Below are positions 10,233 to 22,218 of a stretch of DNA of 64,000 nucleotides, piece after piece. The stretch spans positions 35,429-99,428 of the forward strand of contig JASJFT010000158.1 of assembly GCA_030770425.1 (NCBI GenBank), read 5' to 3'. The notes under the pieces were generated by a model. The model saw only the letters and a list, made by a program, of their open reading frames with translations. It was not told where the DNA came from and did no database searches. The first letter of the stretch is position 1; each line of letters opens with the position of its first letter. Both the position numbers and the translations under genes were made by a program. The DNA comes from Darksidea phi. Its lineage: Eukaryota; Ascomycota; Dothideomycetes; Pleosporales; Lentitheciaceae.

Positions 10233-11586
10233 ATGCTCGTCCCCATACTTCTCGCCGCTCTGGCAGCCCTTCCAGCCATCTCCGCTCAGACGACTTCAAC
10301 CAGGAGCGAGGTAACTACAGACTGCTTCACCCGCTTCGGCTTCAACCCTCTCCCCACCGGCACGGCTGCCATACCAACATGGTATTCCTTCACCGCAACC
10401 ACAAAAACCTATCAGGTGACCTACATGACTCGGGACACCATCTACGTTACCCCGAGCGCGACAGTCTGGACCGATGTAGTTACTACCTCCACCGTCGTGA
10501 CAACCACCACGACCAGCACACCCTCCGCTACTACGGTCGCCACATCTTCAGGTTTCATGCCGCTGCTCGTCGTCGACATGGCGTCCCCCACGCCCCTCCC
10601 GCCCATCTCGCGCATCAAGCGTCTCGAGCTCGAAGGCCGCAGCGAAGTCGGACATCCGCTCAAGCGCCAGACGCCCCCCGGCAACAGCGGTGGCTTCATC
10701 GCGTATCCCAACGGCACTTACTCAGGTCTCTACCGCCGCTACCCACACCAGGTGAACTGCACTGTCGCTGTCAACTATGAGGAGACGGTTACCACGGTCG
10801 TCAAGGGCGATCCCGAGACGAAGGTGGCGCCGCAGCAGACTGCTACTGCCGTGAGCACTGTTACGAGGAGTGTGACTACTACTGTCACGGCGGTGGCGCC
10901 TAGACCTACTATCTGGGCGGCTTGTGCTGCGAATAACGTTGGTGAGTATATATACGACTGGAAGCGTTTGATGAGCATAGTTAGCTGAATGAGGGTAGTC
11001 AACCACATCACGGATGTCGATGGCAACAAGATGGTCTTCGATCGTATCATCTATCGTCCCCAGGAAGGCTTCCCGGTGGCGAACGAACTAGTCGTCAATA
11101 CGGAAGATGCAAAGGCCTGCTGCGCTGCCTGCCACACCACTGTAAGCCCCTCCCCTCGCCTTCCCTCCCGATCCCCCCATGACCCATACTAACAGTTCCC
11201 CCACCCAGCCCAACTGCGCCGGTTCCTTCTACGCAGCCGGAATCTCAGAATGCCACCTTCGCCTCACCCAACCCTACGCCCCCGCTCTTCCGCAACTCCC
11301 CTCTGGAAGCAACAACTCAACCAACGGCACGCTCGCGCTTGCGCTCGCTACCGGTACTACTGCTGCCAGCGCCCGTTATCCCGTTTCTACGGGCACACCG
11401 GGTAATGGGACTTGCAACGCGGGCAGCATGTCGCTCTACATGGGCACGATTCGCGGGCAGAATAACTTCCCTGAGAGGTACGCGTTGAGCTTTAGCAATG
11501 GGCCTTGCGGGCGGTTTAGTGTCAGTCCGCTTGCGGTGCCGGTTGAGGGGGACGGACCGGTTAGGAGGGAGATTAGTGGGGTCTAG
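10233..11586 (+). CDS. Secreted Thr-rich, Cys-containing protein (apple/PAN-like segment), 409 aa, three exons
   Basis: My model is exons 10233-10941, 10999-11141 and 11209-11586 (1230 nt, divisible by three). Intron 1 has GTGAGT and ends GGTAG; intron 2 has GTAAGC, branch ACTAAC and CCCAG. The N-terminus MLVPILLAALAALPAISAQ is a clear signal peptide. A Thr/Val-rich stretch follows (about 60-110), then a KR-type dibasic region. Splicing 2 joins AKACCAACHTT to PNCAGSFYAAGISECHLRL, producing a Cys-rich block like the apple/PAN-type modules seen in fungal secreted proteins. The product is therefore extracellular or wall-associated. Its ligand is unknown. No membrane anchor or GPI signal is evident at the C-terminus. 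Confidence 0.7.
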
Positions 11587-13520
11587 ATCTATCTCTGGTG
11601 TGTAGTTGGGGTGTGTGTGAGGGGGGGAAAGGGGGGAGGTTCGGGGATAGATTGTTGATTCTTTTGAGGTCTTGAGTTGGTGGTTTTCTTTTTGGGGGGT
11701 TTTGAAGAGGCCCATGTCACTCTTTTAGCTTCTGGGTTTTTTGGACTTCAATTTTGTGTTTTTACATTCATGACTTTTCTTGTGGAAAGTTTGATGGCTG
11801 GTCGCGCCTTTAGCACCCCGTGTGGGTGTGGGGCGGGCCGGCTTGATTAATACAATGTTTTGTTTGAAGCTGTGGTCTACTTGTGGAAAGAGATGTTCTG
11901 ATGTGGATGGTCTCGTGATGCAGCGGTTAGATGATGGCACCTGGGAGTCTGGGGTGGAATGCAAGGAGATGGCGGAATGGGCATGTGACATGAGACGAGA
12001 CCGGTTGACTGCATGTAGTCATGTACAGATTAAATGACGGAGATCTGAAACGCGTAGAAGACTTATCTAAATAACAAGACCATTCAGAACTGCAGCATTT
12101 CTTCAGTGTTGGATGCATGCTGTGTATGGCAAAGGCGGCCACCACTCAGAAGCAGTCCGGTTATGACTCCGCGCTGCAGGCGGTAGGGGAGCGAATGACT
12201 TCAGCCGCGATGCACCGGCTCCGTAGCTGCACTTGACAAATGCAGGAACGGCGGGAGACGATTGGAGGCGGGAGGGAGGGAGTGGTAGCGAGGAAGGTGC
12301 CCCTCGCATGAACCCAAACACGCAGCGTTGATCGCGCCTTCCCTCTCGTGCATGGCAGCTGCCACCCAACCTTTAGCGTGGAGAAGCTGCCATCTCACCG
12401 CAGACGAGACGACAGCGCCAGTGTCCGATCCGACACACACCATGGAGGATGGTGACCCATGCATAGGCAGCGCGGGACGGCGGCATGGTGCAAACACAGG
12501 CGTAAACACGATCGGGCTTCATGCGCTGCCGGCAGATGGGTGCGCTGGTGGATAAGATCGGACGATGGGCGTGTGGTTGGTGGAGCTGGGGAGCGGCGAC
12601 CGGGATGGACGGGCGTCCGCTGATGTCCCAGTTTCAGTAGCCCCGTGGTTCAGGGCGATGGCGAGGGGACGATAGGCTGCGCGTCGCCCCCGGTGTCTGT
12701 TGGGGGGAAGGAGCACGACGGAACGCGTCTGCTCGCGGGTAGCAGCAGCCTCGCCGTGTTTCTGCGACGCACATGTGCTCCTAGAGCCCAGAGAGGAGAT
12801 TGGGCTCTCTCTGGCCGGCGATGCGGCTCCCTGTCGGCCGGCGCGACGCCTTGCTACGCTCAGCTACCTCCCCAGGGCGCGGTCGCGTCATCGTCTCCGC
12901 CCATTGGCCGACACGCCCTCCTTGCTCCTTCCTTGCGTCTGTCGCCAAGCCCAGCGCTGCCTGCTTCCAAGTAACCTCACCCTCGCCCTTGGCCGCAAGC
13001 TCCGAGCAGCCTGGCCGTCCTCTTCATCCGCTCCATTGCCCTTCTTCACCCTCCGGTAGCTCTGTTGTTCTCTTCGCGCCCTCGCTCCCCTCCCCTCCGC
13101 TCCGTTATCAGACCAGCTCTTAGCAATTTTATCTCAGCCAGCCGCGGCGATCCCAGACCTGCCCGTCACGCTGCTTATTAGCGCGCCGCCGAAGCGAGAG
13201 CCTCCGCTGCCTCGTCCTCCACCTCCGCACAGGTAAGATGCGAGTCCCGCCCGCCCACCTCCTTTCTCACACGTAGCCGCAGTCCGCCAGCGCACCATCC
13301 GCCACAGCATCTCCCCTCGACGACTGACTGCGAGCACCCGGCCCGTCGCATCGACAATTGCTCGGCCGCCGTCATCGCAATCTCCCAAAACAAAGCCGTC
13401 GCCGACCGTGCCCCGTAGCCCGAACCGAAACCAATTTGCAAAACTGCACGCGATTTCACGCGTCATAGCGCTCGACGACTATATACGAGCCCGGAGCAGA
13501 CCGTTGGAGCCGTGTCCGCC
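11587..13520. other. Long intergenic region and CT-rich leader of the forkhead gene
   Basis: The first ~600 bases include the T/G-rich 3' region of the secreted-protein gene. From about 12800 to 13520 the strand is strongly C/T-rich with few A, typical of the leader and proximal promoter of a large fungal regulatory gene. Many short open frames on both strands in 12100-13470 reflect the GC-rich composition; none shows domain content. Confidence 0.45.
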
Positions 13521-15764
13521 ATGGCTGCAACGCGTCGGCAGCCTCCTGTGCAGATTTTTCAGGACCCCCTCCCCCCGCAGGACCACCACGAGGTCGCCGC
13601 CTTCGATTCGAGCTACCTGGACGCCTTCCCCTCGGTGACGGACGTGTCGTCCGACCACCACACCCTCCTGGCGCCGCCGCAGACCTTCGTGCAAGCCCCT
13701 TCACCGCGAAAGACCCGGCACGTCTCCAGCTCACCCCCGCCCAGTGCCCTCGTCGAGAAAGGCCTCAACACCGTGTCCCTCCCCCCGCCCCGCGAGCAAC
13801 GGTTCCAGACCGACGCACCCATGAAGAAGGTGCCGCGCCTGGCGTCGGATCAGTCGCACATGATGGCCCCCAATCCGCACTTCTTCGCCAACTTTCCATC
13901 CCAGTTCGATAAAGAAAACATGTACTCCAACCCCGAGTCCGCCTTGCCCACCCTACCCGCCGCCGATCCTCCGATGAAGCCCGGAAACAAGCGCGCCCTG
14001 ATGGATTCGGCGCCCCTCCGCGACCGAAGCAAGAAGCAAAAGGTGCGCGAAGTACGCGTCGTGGAAGAGGATGTGCCTTTGCCGGAGCCGAGCGAGATGC
14101 CCGAGGTTGACGACGACGGAAACAAGCCGCCGTACAGTTACGCGAACCTCATCGGAATGGCCATTTTGCGTGCCCCCAAGCGCCAATTGACTCTGGCCCA
14201 GATCTACAAGTGGATTTCCGACACCTTTGCCTTCTACCGCAACACCCAGGACACGGGCTGGCAGAACAGCATCCGCCACAATCTCTCCCTCAGCAAGTCG
14301 TTCTCTAAGCACGAGCGGCCCAAGGACGATCCTGGAAAAGGCCACTACTGGGTCATCAATGCTGGCTTCGAGAAGCAGTATTACAAGCTCAAGTCGAATC
14401 GCCGATCGACCAATCCCGACGGCTTCGTCCCGGCATATCCCAGCGACTTGGCGCGCCCAACGTCTGCTAGCCTCCCGCCCCTGAGCTCAAGTAAAGGCTT
14501 TGACTCGAGCAAATTTCCCGAGGAGACTGAGCTGTCGTCGGACGCCACGATCCCTTGCTCGGACCCAGCTGCACATGATGGCCATGATCCAGGAGCCATG
14601 CCCCCGCCGCGCCAGATTCCGTCCTCGCCGCCACCGGCCGATATTCATTCGTCGCCACCGCCCGTCTCTCGGTCTGTACGTGAGGACACGCCGCCCCGTG
14701 CTCCTCGCTTTCCAACCAATAGTCGGTCTGGTGGACGCAAGCGCAAGTTCAACGGCCTGGGCGACAGCGGTTACTACTCATCGATCGAGTCCTCGGCCAC
14801 CAAGGGCAATCCGCTCGGCGCCCTACTGACCTCAGAAGCCGATCTCGATCGCCATAGCATCAAGCGTGGACGCGCCGAGGAGGAAATTGCTCGCATCCGT
14901 GGTTCGTCTTACGACTCTCCGACCAAGACTCGCCCACACATGAAGCAACCGAGTGGAGCCTCCCTCATCTCGTCGCCCTTCCGCGGTAATGGAAAAGCCA
15001 ATGCTCCTCTCACTCCCTCCTTTGTGTTCAAGCGCCCCGCCCTGCCGCCGGCTTCTGCCTCGCCCAACACCAATCTTCGCAACCACCGGAACAAGATTCG
15101 CGAGCTCGCTGGCGGATCGCCTGACAAGAGCCTTGCCATGTGGGTCGACACGTCCTTCCTTGACAACAAGGGCTGGAGCCCAGCCGTCAACGTCCCGAAT
15201 GAAGAGCATGTTAACCTTGTGGGCCACGGGTTCGAAACTACCTTCGACATCTTTGGTGACTTCGACTACCAAGAGAGCCCGTTGAAGCCGAGTGCTAAGC
15301 GACCTCGTCTCGAACGTGCTGTTACCTCGACCGGCATCCTTGCTGATATCACTGGCACCAAGTCGAACATGAACCTCACAAACTCGCCCACGCCCAACTG
15401 GAAGCTGTCGTCTTCTTTCCTTAACATTCCCGCCTTGTCACCCGCCAAGGAGTCGCCGCTCAAGGCGCCCGTCTTGAAGGCTCCGACCTCGGCTCCCCTC
15501 CCAGACTTCTCCTTCCCGCGCCCGACTAAGGACAATGATCACTCTGGCTTGACGCCGCCGCAGTCGTTCAATGCCCCAGCCCAGAAGCAGGAGGATGACG
15601 AGGACATCTTCCACTTGCTGCACAGCGACGAGTCCGAGCCCGGCATCGATTTACTACAGGGCTTTGAAAAGATTGGCGCGAGAGCTTCCGCTGTTGCCCC
15701 GAACGGGTCACCGCAAAAGATGCCTAGGCCGGGCCTCGCCCGCAGCGCGACTACCCGATTTTAG
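13521..15764 (+). CDS. Forkhead transcription factor (HCM1/Sep1-like), 747 aa
   Basis: The forkhead DNA-binding domain runs from about residue 200 to 292. It contains NKPPYSYANLIGMAIL, the recognition-helix core WQNSIRHNLSLSKSF and GHYWVINAGFE. No FHA domain is visible before it, which separates the protein from Fkh1/Fkh2 and favours the Hcm1/Sep1 group that controls periodic cell-cycle genes. The flanks are long, disordered and Pro/Ser-rich, with many SP/TP sites (for example SPPPSA, SSPPPA, LTPPQS) that could be CDK targets. I start at the ATG at 13521, which has a GTCCGCC-ATGG context; the in-frame GTG at 13512 is not credible in a eukaryote. No intron is needed. The gene sits alone behind a long CT-rich leader. 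Confidence 0.88.
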   Translation: MAATRRQPPVQIFQDPLPPQDHHEVAAFDSSYLDAFPSVTDVSSDHHTLLAPPQTFVQAPSPRKTRHVSSSPPPSALVEKGLNTVSLPPPREQRFQTDAPMKKVPRLASDQSHMMAPNPHFFANFPSQFDKENMYSNPESALPTLPAADPPMKPGNKRALMDSAPLRDRSKKQKVREVRVVEEDVPLPEPSEMPEVDDDGNKPPYSYANLIGMAILRAPKRQLTLAQIYKWISDTFAFYRNTQDTGWQNSIRHNLSLSKSFSKHERPKDDPGKGHYWVINAGFEKQYYKLKSNRRSTNPDGFVPAYPSDLARPTSASLPPLSSSKGFDSSKFPEETELSSDATIPCSDPAAHDGHDPGAMPPPRQIPSSPPPADIHSSPPPVSRSVREDTPPRAPRFPTNSRSGGRKRKFNGLGDSGYYSSIESSATKGNPLGALLTSEADLDRHSIKRGRAEEEIARIRGSSYDSPTKTRPHMKQPSGASLISSPFRGNGKANAPLTPSFVFKRPALPPASASPNTNLRNHRNKIRELAGGSPDKSLAMWVDTSFLDNKGWSPAVNVPNEEHVNLVGHGFETTFDIFGDFDYQESPLKPSAKRPRLERAVTSTGILADITGTKSNMNLTNSPTPNWKLSSSFLNIPALSPAKESPLKAPVLKAPTSAPLPDFSFPRPTKDNDHSGLTPPQSFNAPAQKQEDDEDIFHLLHSDESEPGIDLLQGFEKIGARASAVAPNGSPQKMPRPGLARSATTRF

Positions 15765-16580
15765 ATGAATGCCATCTATGCCTGATTTGGCTATGATATC
15801 ATGACGGCTAACGACTTCTGGATATGCCCTTCTATCTTGTTCCCACTCTGGATACCTCATCACCTATGTCATCACCCCACTACATCCACACCCTCATCGT
15901 CAGCGACACTCTACCTCCACTATCTCATACCACCTTTCTTCATGCCCTATTTCGGACAGACATCCTCCGGATGCCATCCCTTTAACGAAGTCACGAACGA
16001 ATGATACCCACGATTTACTTCGCGAACAACCTGGCTGGTTCCTCTTCTATCTCCCTTACAGCGTCTTAATCCGATATTACTAATGTTGGGGCTGGCGCAC
16101 AAGGTGGAAAGGTCGGCTTGAGTCAATGCAGGTGTGGGTCATGTACCCTTTTGTAGCGTATGAATACGCTTTGTGTATAGAGCGGCGTTTTGGTTTTCTT
16201 TTCTTTGTTTATTTCGACCAATGCGTCTTGTCGCGCCGGACCATCTTGACCCTACATGGGCTTTGACATGTCTGACTACGCGTTGACCTGGTCTGGATAC
16301 GAGCTGTGAAGGAGATGTAATTTTCTTCGGTTGGCGCTGGCCTAATGATCCTTCGCCAGGTGCTTGACCCTTTTCTCTATGCAGATGCGGTTGATGGAGA
16401 GACGAGTTGCAACTGTCCCTACAATGATGAATGGCTTTGAATGGGCTTCTTCATGGACTGTCTTTTTCTCTCTCTGATGTCTTCTTTAGCTGGTTGAATA
16501 TGGATACCTTGTCCTTTTTTCAATTATTGTGTTGTGTGATATGATGGTGAGACGTATGAGTGATTCTTGGTGGCCCTTTG

Positions 16581-16720
16581 GTGACTCTTGATAACTCTTG
16601 ATAACTCTGGATAACTCTGGATAACTCTGGATAACTCTAGATAACTCTGGATAACTTTTGATAACTCTTGATAACTCTTGATAATTCTTGATAGCTCTTG
16701 ATAGCTCTTGATGACTCTTT
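16581..16720. repeat. 10-bp minisatellite, about 14 units
   Basis: Units of ATAACTCTTG / ATAACTCTGG follow one another in exact 10-bp register for about 140 bases, ending in a T run. The last units drift to ATAGCTCTTG. A further partial pair, ATGACTCTTAATAACTCTT, appears near 16867, so the array was once longer or has moved. On the minus strand the array is open in one frame, but this is a by-product of the repeat. Confidence 0.9.
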
Positions 16721-17342
16721 TTTTTTTTCCTGAGGAAAAGCTGCATTGCGCAACTATGCTATTGTAGGGGAGTTTTTCTACTCAATGATAAACTGCATAC
16801 ATCTGAAGACCAGCACTGAAATTTCAACTGCACATGAAAAGAGTGGAACGCTTGACGTCGGCCTTGATGACTCTTAATAACTCTTCGGTAACGCTTAATG
16901 GCTCAGCTACTTTTAATAATTTCGTATAAAAGTAGTCAACGCGATCGCTATTAGGGAGGGAGAAGTAATCTAGGTTCTTCTTATAAGGGTTAGATTACTT
17001 AGCTATTGTGGTTAGTAGATTAAGGATGCTTCTGGGTGCTAGATATTGAGTATATACTTTTAGGTTAGGCTGGGCTGGAGGGATGTATAAGGTAGGGTAG
17101 GCAGCAACCCAGATAATAGCCCCATCCCTATTCACTCGACGTGTCGGCATGGATACGAAGAAATACAGGGAGATACAGCAACGCGGTGGAAAACGGCTTT
17201 GTGTGTTTCTGCCACGGAGCCCCTACTGCCCTCCGTGCCGCTCACTCCGTCTAATTACTGATTGCATAGTGCCTATACTGGAGCCCTGGATCACGCCCTA
17301 CACATGCTCGATAACTTTTTCTAATACTACTTTTCGATGTAT

Positions 17343-17435
17343 TTAGGACGAAATACCTTTTCGTTTCATATTACCTTTTTGGGTTATTCCGCGAGCTTGA
17401 CGACGTGATGGCTGCTTCTCATTCGACGAATATGC
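17343..17435. repeat. Dispersed repeat, copy A
   Basis: The sequence from GGACGAAATACC through GCTTCTCATTCGA matches 47728-47815 along most of its length, with shared blocks GGACGAAATACC, CCTTTTTGGG and ATTCCGCGAG. Most mismatches are C/T or G/A. It is probably a decayed transposable-element fragment. Confidence 0.7.
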
Positions 17436-18081
17436 CAGCCTGATGGATAGCGACAACGCGTTGGTTGGCATATGCAACACCCTTTTCATGTTCCAAATTC
17501 TACGAGGCACCGATAGGAAAATAAAACAAAGAATTAGCTTTAAAATACTCTAACATAGTGATAGGTACAGAGAGTGTTGGCGTCCGTCGCATTCTTGCTT
17601 TTCCAGCGCTTGCGTGTTTCAGCCTTGCGATGCAATTTGCGGCCGAGCGTGCCATCCGTATCCGTCAATCCTGTGTCGTTACTTCCTCTGTAGATATCTG
17701 GGACGTCGCGAGCTTCGTCGTTATATTCTTGTCTCCTTGAGATTCGCATTTGCGCTTTTCATATGGACTTATGATTCTCATGTTCCGACGCCGCTGCTTC
17801 CGCCAAAGCACGGTGGGTCCGATTCTTATTGCAGAACGCCATGCAGGTATCCTAGACAAAAGGCCGTCCAATCAACCCCAGTGCGCCTTTTCTGCGAAAA
17901 CACGACAGCGCCCGAGCGGCTGCGGAATAAGCCACCATGCGGAATACATATATTAATGGTTTAGGCGCGAAGCCGTCCGGAAGAAAGATCTCTTCCGTAT
18001 CACCCTCCTGCGAACTTTGTTCGACCCTAAAATTCACCTTGTGGCTGGATCTTTGAGCTGAGGATTACACAAGGCTGAACG

Positions 18082-21000
18082 ATGGCACAGCCAGGTGCCG
18101 GCCCGGACGGGGGCCCAGCGGCACACCCGCGTTCCCTCCCCGCTACCCAACCTCCTGATCCTAAAATTCAAGCCGGTAATGTTCAGAACATCTTGCGTGA
18201 ACCTAGATGAGCGCTCACACTGACCGACCCAGATATTGACCTGGGGCTGTATGAGAAGGTTTGTCGTGGTAATCTTGAGGAGGTTAAACGACTCCTCAGC
18301 GGTAACCCACGCCCGAATCTTGAGTCCAAACACGACAAGCGGGAAGAGACGGCACTTCATGCTGCATGCAGATATTCCTCTACCCTTGACTGCGCTATAC
18401 AGTTGATAGGCGCCGGTGCCAAGCTGAATACGCCGGACGGAGAGGGCAACACTGCGCTGCACTTGGCTGCGCGTGAGGAACACCTCGATATTGTGCAATT
18501 TCTGGTCTCCAAAGCTGAGGACATGGATCACTTAGCCTATCGAGTTGAAGACAGCCAGCATTTGGTCGACCCAGTTGAACGCAAAAAGTACATTGTCAAC
18601 CTGCCCAACAACTCTGGTAAAACAGCACTGCATCAGGCCGCCCAAACAAATAAGCTAGACATAATCGAATTTCTCATCAAATCAGGAGCTAGTACGACGC
18701 TCAGAGATTCCGACGGTCTTACTGCCGCGCTTTATGCCTGCTCGCGTCCGGGAACGGGAGCTATGCGCAAGCTTCTAGAGAAGGACCGCACCAAAATAAA
18801 CGACCAAGCAGACGATACTGATAACGGAAAGAAGCAAACATGCCTTCATAGGCTCTGCGCGGCTAATAATGTTTTTGCTGACCCTGGTGATGACATCGAA
18901 TGGCTATTAGATCAGGGGGCAGATCCCACGATCAAAGATGCGCATGGAAAGACTGCTTGGGAGCTATGTTATGGACTCGGGGACCGCACTGGGCTGGTAT
19001 CTGAAGCTGTCGGTGTTTTTGCTATAAAGGAGCTCGAGCACATCTTGAATAAGTTCAAAGGCATCACAATAGAATCGCACTTCTTCGGATCGGAGAACGA
19101 TCCGATTATTCCTCTTCACAGATCTGGATTTAATATCCGAGGGGCCATCCCCGCAGGTTCTTGGTTCCACGTTAACGGAAACAATGTAAGACCATTGGGT
19201 TCGAATTCGAGTCTATAGCGAAAATCTAGCTAACCACAGAACGTAGAGACTATGGATTAGTGTGAGATCGTTCAATCCCGCAATATGAACTGGGGCTAAT
19301 GTGCAAGATATCAGGGCCTGCTCCGTGCAATATCAGAACAGAATCCGCACATTTCTCCCCGGAGTTATCCGCCAATACACCGCCTTGTGGCCCGACACTT
19401 CCTTGAGTGCCAAGAATCAGCCGATCACTTAGCCTTCAGAGAGCCATCTTGTAGTTTCGAGCGCCTCGAAACTATTCAAGATAAGAGTGAGGCTCCCAAA
19501 GGTCCATCAAAACCAGCATTCATGTCCCTAGTAGTAAGCCATAACAACTAGTTTTTGATGATAGACTTCAGGCTGAGTCGCGCAGATGCCGTGCTTTCAT
19601 TCCCACCTTTATTCCAACCTTGAACAGCGTAGAAAGGAGTACTCGAAGTTTACAGAGGGCTTGCGGTATTGCTGTGGCAGCTCCTCCAACATTGCTTCGA
19701 AGAGAACGTTCGGCCTACATTTGCCGCTTACCTTAGACGAGTACTGTAACCCAGCCCTGAGTGAGAAGACCCTCCATGGTCGGAACCGAGACCAGGTGTT
19801 AGTGAGGTACGAGAGGTATAAGAAGTTAGATAAGGAGGAGAAAGAGAGGCAGGAGACGAGAGATGGTCAGATAGAGAAGGAACGAGGTATGCAAGAGGAA
19901 AAGGGGGAGAACGAGGTACCACCTCCGGCGAAACTCCTCACTGTGCAACAAGCGTGGGTCTGGAATATCAACGACAACGTCATCACCGCGTTCTCAAAAA
20001 ACCTTATAGAAAGGGATCTAGTTATCAGCTTCGACTATCTTTGCGACTTCGGGCTCCCATTCCATGCTGTTGGGTTACTCCTCTCGCTTCTGGTGGATAC
20101 ACTTGACCGCCCGGTGATGGCGGGCCTCTCGGAGCCCATCTTCAATATATTTGAAAAGTCAATCTCGACTCTTTCCGAACAGGTCAACCAGTATCTGGAA
20201 GTTCTGGATGTGGAAGCCATGCAAATCCAGAAAGAAAAGCAATACTTCCACGAGATTGGCGACATTCGAGAAGAGCTGTCTATGATCAACTCTGTACTTT
20301 TTCAGCAAGAAGAAGTATGGAAAGAATTTGTGTCCAGCGTATGGCCCGAGCACTGGAAAGATGGAAGATTCATTATTCCATCTACGGACGTATCGCCGGG
20401 TGCAGGGTGGTGGCAGCGCATCGTGCGGCCGCAGACACAGTTTGCGAAGTTCAGGCGAAGGCTTGAGAAAATAGATGATGATGCCCAGCGCGTTGAAAAC
20501 TCCATATCAAAGAGCCTAGATCTAAAGGCCAAGCATGCCAGCATCAGAGAAGCACACTCGACGGCTATCATGAGCTCTGCGGTCTTTGGCTTCACCATCA
20601 TCACAATCATATTTACACCTTTGTCCTTTGTCGTTTCGCTGTTCGCTCTCCCCATCGATCGGTTCCAAAGACACCAAATAGAGTCCCGCTGGACTAACGA
20701 AACGGGCATGTACACGACAAACTACGTGGGCAAATTCATTGGTAAGTCCCAACACGACCGGCACGGATATGCAAAGCGCTGACCTCGCTAGCAACAACGG
20801 AAATCGTCTCCGTCACTCTCACGCTCGTTGCCATGTGGCTTTCAATAGAACTCGGCCTGAAGCGCGGCCGAAACTTGAAGCGACTACAAAAATATGTCAA
20901 TCGCCTATGGAAACTAGCCCTCGAATCCAAAAGGCCGAATCCGGTCGCGGGTGCGGCACAAAACTCATCGGTGCGTGCCACAGCAAGTGACTCCAATGCG

Positions 21001-21093
21001 GAGAAGTCCACGAACGAGCCCGACCAGAAGGTTGAAGAGACGCAATGGTGGCGCTTCGGTAGGCGCCGCCGCAGACAAGACAATACATGCTGA
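18082..21093 (+). CDS. Ankyrin-repeat membrane protein with CorA-like C-terminus, 912 aa, six exons
   Basis: My model is exons 18082-18175, 18233-19185, 19247-19261, 19315-19533, 19586-20741 and 20792-21093 (2739 nt, in frame throughout). The N-terminal half has ankyrin repeats, for example GNTALHLAAREEHLDIVQFL and GKTALHQAAQTNKLDIIEFL. After the linker SWFHVNGNN the reading reaches FMSLVMPCFH, typical of fungal ankyrin proteins fused to a CorA-like part. A charged coiled segment (YKKLDKEEKERQETRDGQIE) follows. Two membrane helices lie near 755-778 and 815-835. The GMN signature of true CorA magnesium channels is not visible, so transport is doubtful and a signalling role is possible. Exon 3 has only 15 nt. 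The frame-keeping junctions make me fairly sure of the model. Confidence 0.75.
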
Positions 21094-21990
21094 GCAAGGC
21101 ATTAATATAGTGCAATGATCTATGGTCAAGCCAAGGGAATGGAAGGATCTTTTACGGTATCGTTGCAACTGTAATTAGTCGAAAATTTCGGAGCATGTTG
21201 TCCTTAGCATTCAAGCGGCGCAAACCCTCGATATTCGTCTGACGTATTCCCTTTAACGTTCTTTCTTTACCAACGCTCCCTACTGATTAAAAGCGAAAAC
21301 TGTTATCAGCTGCTCGATAAGACTCTGCGGCCCCATCGTGACACATGAATGTTAAGCCACAGTCCGGTTCATGTCAAATAGTTAGGCAAGGTCGATTGTT
21401 ACTAGCGATTGCGAACCATTGGTGGTCAGGAAATCAAAACATAGAGTGAGCGTTTCTTCTTTGCAATTTCTTCTTCCACAACCTCCCCAAGTGCCTGACT
21501 GCAGTGTTTATTATTGCTAGAAAGGGGTTTACATATAACTGCAAGACCAGAGACCTGTAGATATATCCAAATTCGAGATGACAAACTGCGCCTAAGCACA
21601 TGCACAAGTAAGAATACGAGACCAAGATTCCCTTGATTGGTATGTCACGGTTGCTACTACATAGAGTGACGACGCCAACTTTACCCTCGTCATCTTTTCA
21701 CAGGGGCAGGGGCTGCGACATGTTTGCTTTGGCGGGGATGGGCAACCGGTTTCGTCGGGATGGGTTTTCGGCCCATGGCACTATCACTCGTGTCTATTTT
21801 GTTTTCCGTGTTTGTTGCCATCCCAAATACCACTATATCCTTTTGTATGACCGCCGCTGTTTGGAATGCTAACAGACACCTTAGGTACCTTCCTTGGTGG
21901 GACGCACGCTATACTCCGCGGTCCGCGAGATACACATCATCCTCGACAACGACGACAGCCATGAGAGCTGACCCTCGGCGGACGACGCGG
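21094..21990. other. Intergenic region
   Basis: No gene is supported between the ankyrin/CorA-like gene and the small minus-strand gene. Plus-strand open frames at 21633-22020 overlap that gene's second exon and look like chance frames. Confidence 0.4.
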
Positions 21991-22218
21991 TTATACCGAA
22001 CTGGTGGTCGCTGGGGTTGATATTCGAGGAGTTGTTCTGTGTCTGCATCATCTCGTTCCTGTTAGCATGTGAAAGTTTCCTTGGCTCAAGTACTTGCCGT
22101 GTCTTTCAATAGTCCGGCGCCTCTGGCGGATAACAAAAGTAGCAATCAGGATGAGTATAGGGGTGCATGTTGCGAACAGAGTGATTAGGGCGATGATGGT
22201 GTCTTTCGTCCAAGCCAT
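21991..22218 (-). CDS. Possible small single-pass membrane protein, 58 aa, two exons
   Basis: Exon 1 (22218-22094) encodes MAWTKDTIIALITLFATC and continues into one hydrophobic helix that ends in the basic stretch IRQRRRTIERHGK. A GTACTT donor at 22093 and a GATGCAG acceptor, with a GCTAAC branch site, join it to exon 2 (22042-21991), giving KHRTTPRISTPATTSSV and a stop. The sum is 177 nt, in frame. An in-frame ATG at 22257 would add 13 residues. A helix followed by a basic patch fits an N-out, C-in membrane peptide. I know no family and the size makes chance possible. Confidence 0.4.

Larger units (their letters stand above)
15765..18081. other. Repeat-bearing intergenic region
   Basis: This 2.3 kb stretch has no gene I can support. 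It holds the forkhead 3' region, a 10-bp minisatellite, A/T-rich decayed sequence (about 16860-17110) and one copy of a dispersed repeat (about 17343-17435). Short open frames at 17558-17964 show no recognisable content. Confidence 0.5.

Noticed and set aside
12103..13123. Several overlapping open frames on both strands
   Set aside because: They arise from GC-rich, stop-poor composition; none has recognisable content.
13512..13520. Possible upstream start (GTG) for the forkhead protein
   Set aside because: Nuclear genes of fungi start at ATG; the ATG at 13521 has a good context, so the three extra residues were dropped.
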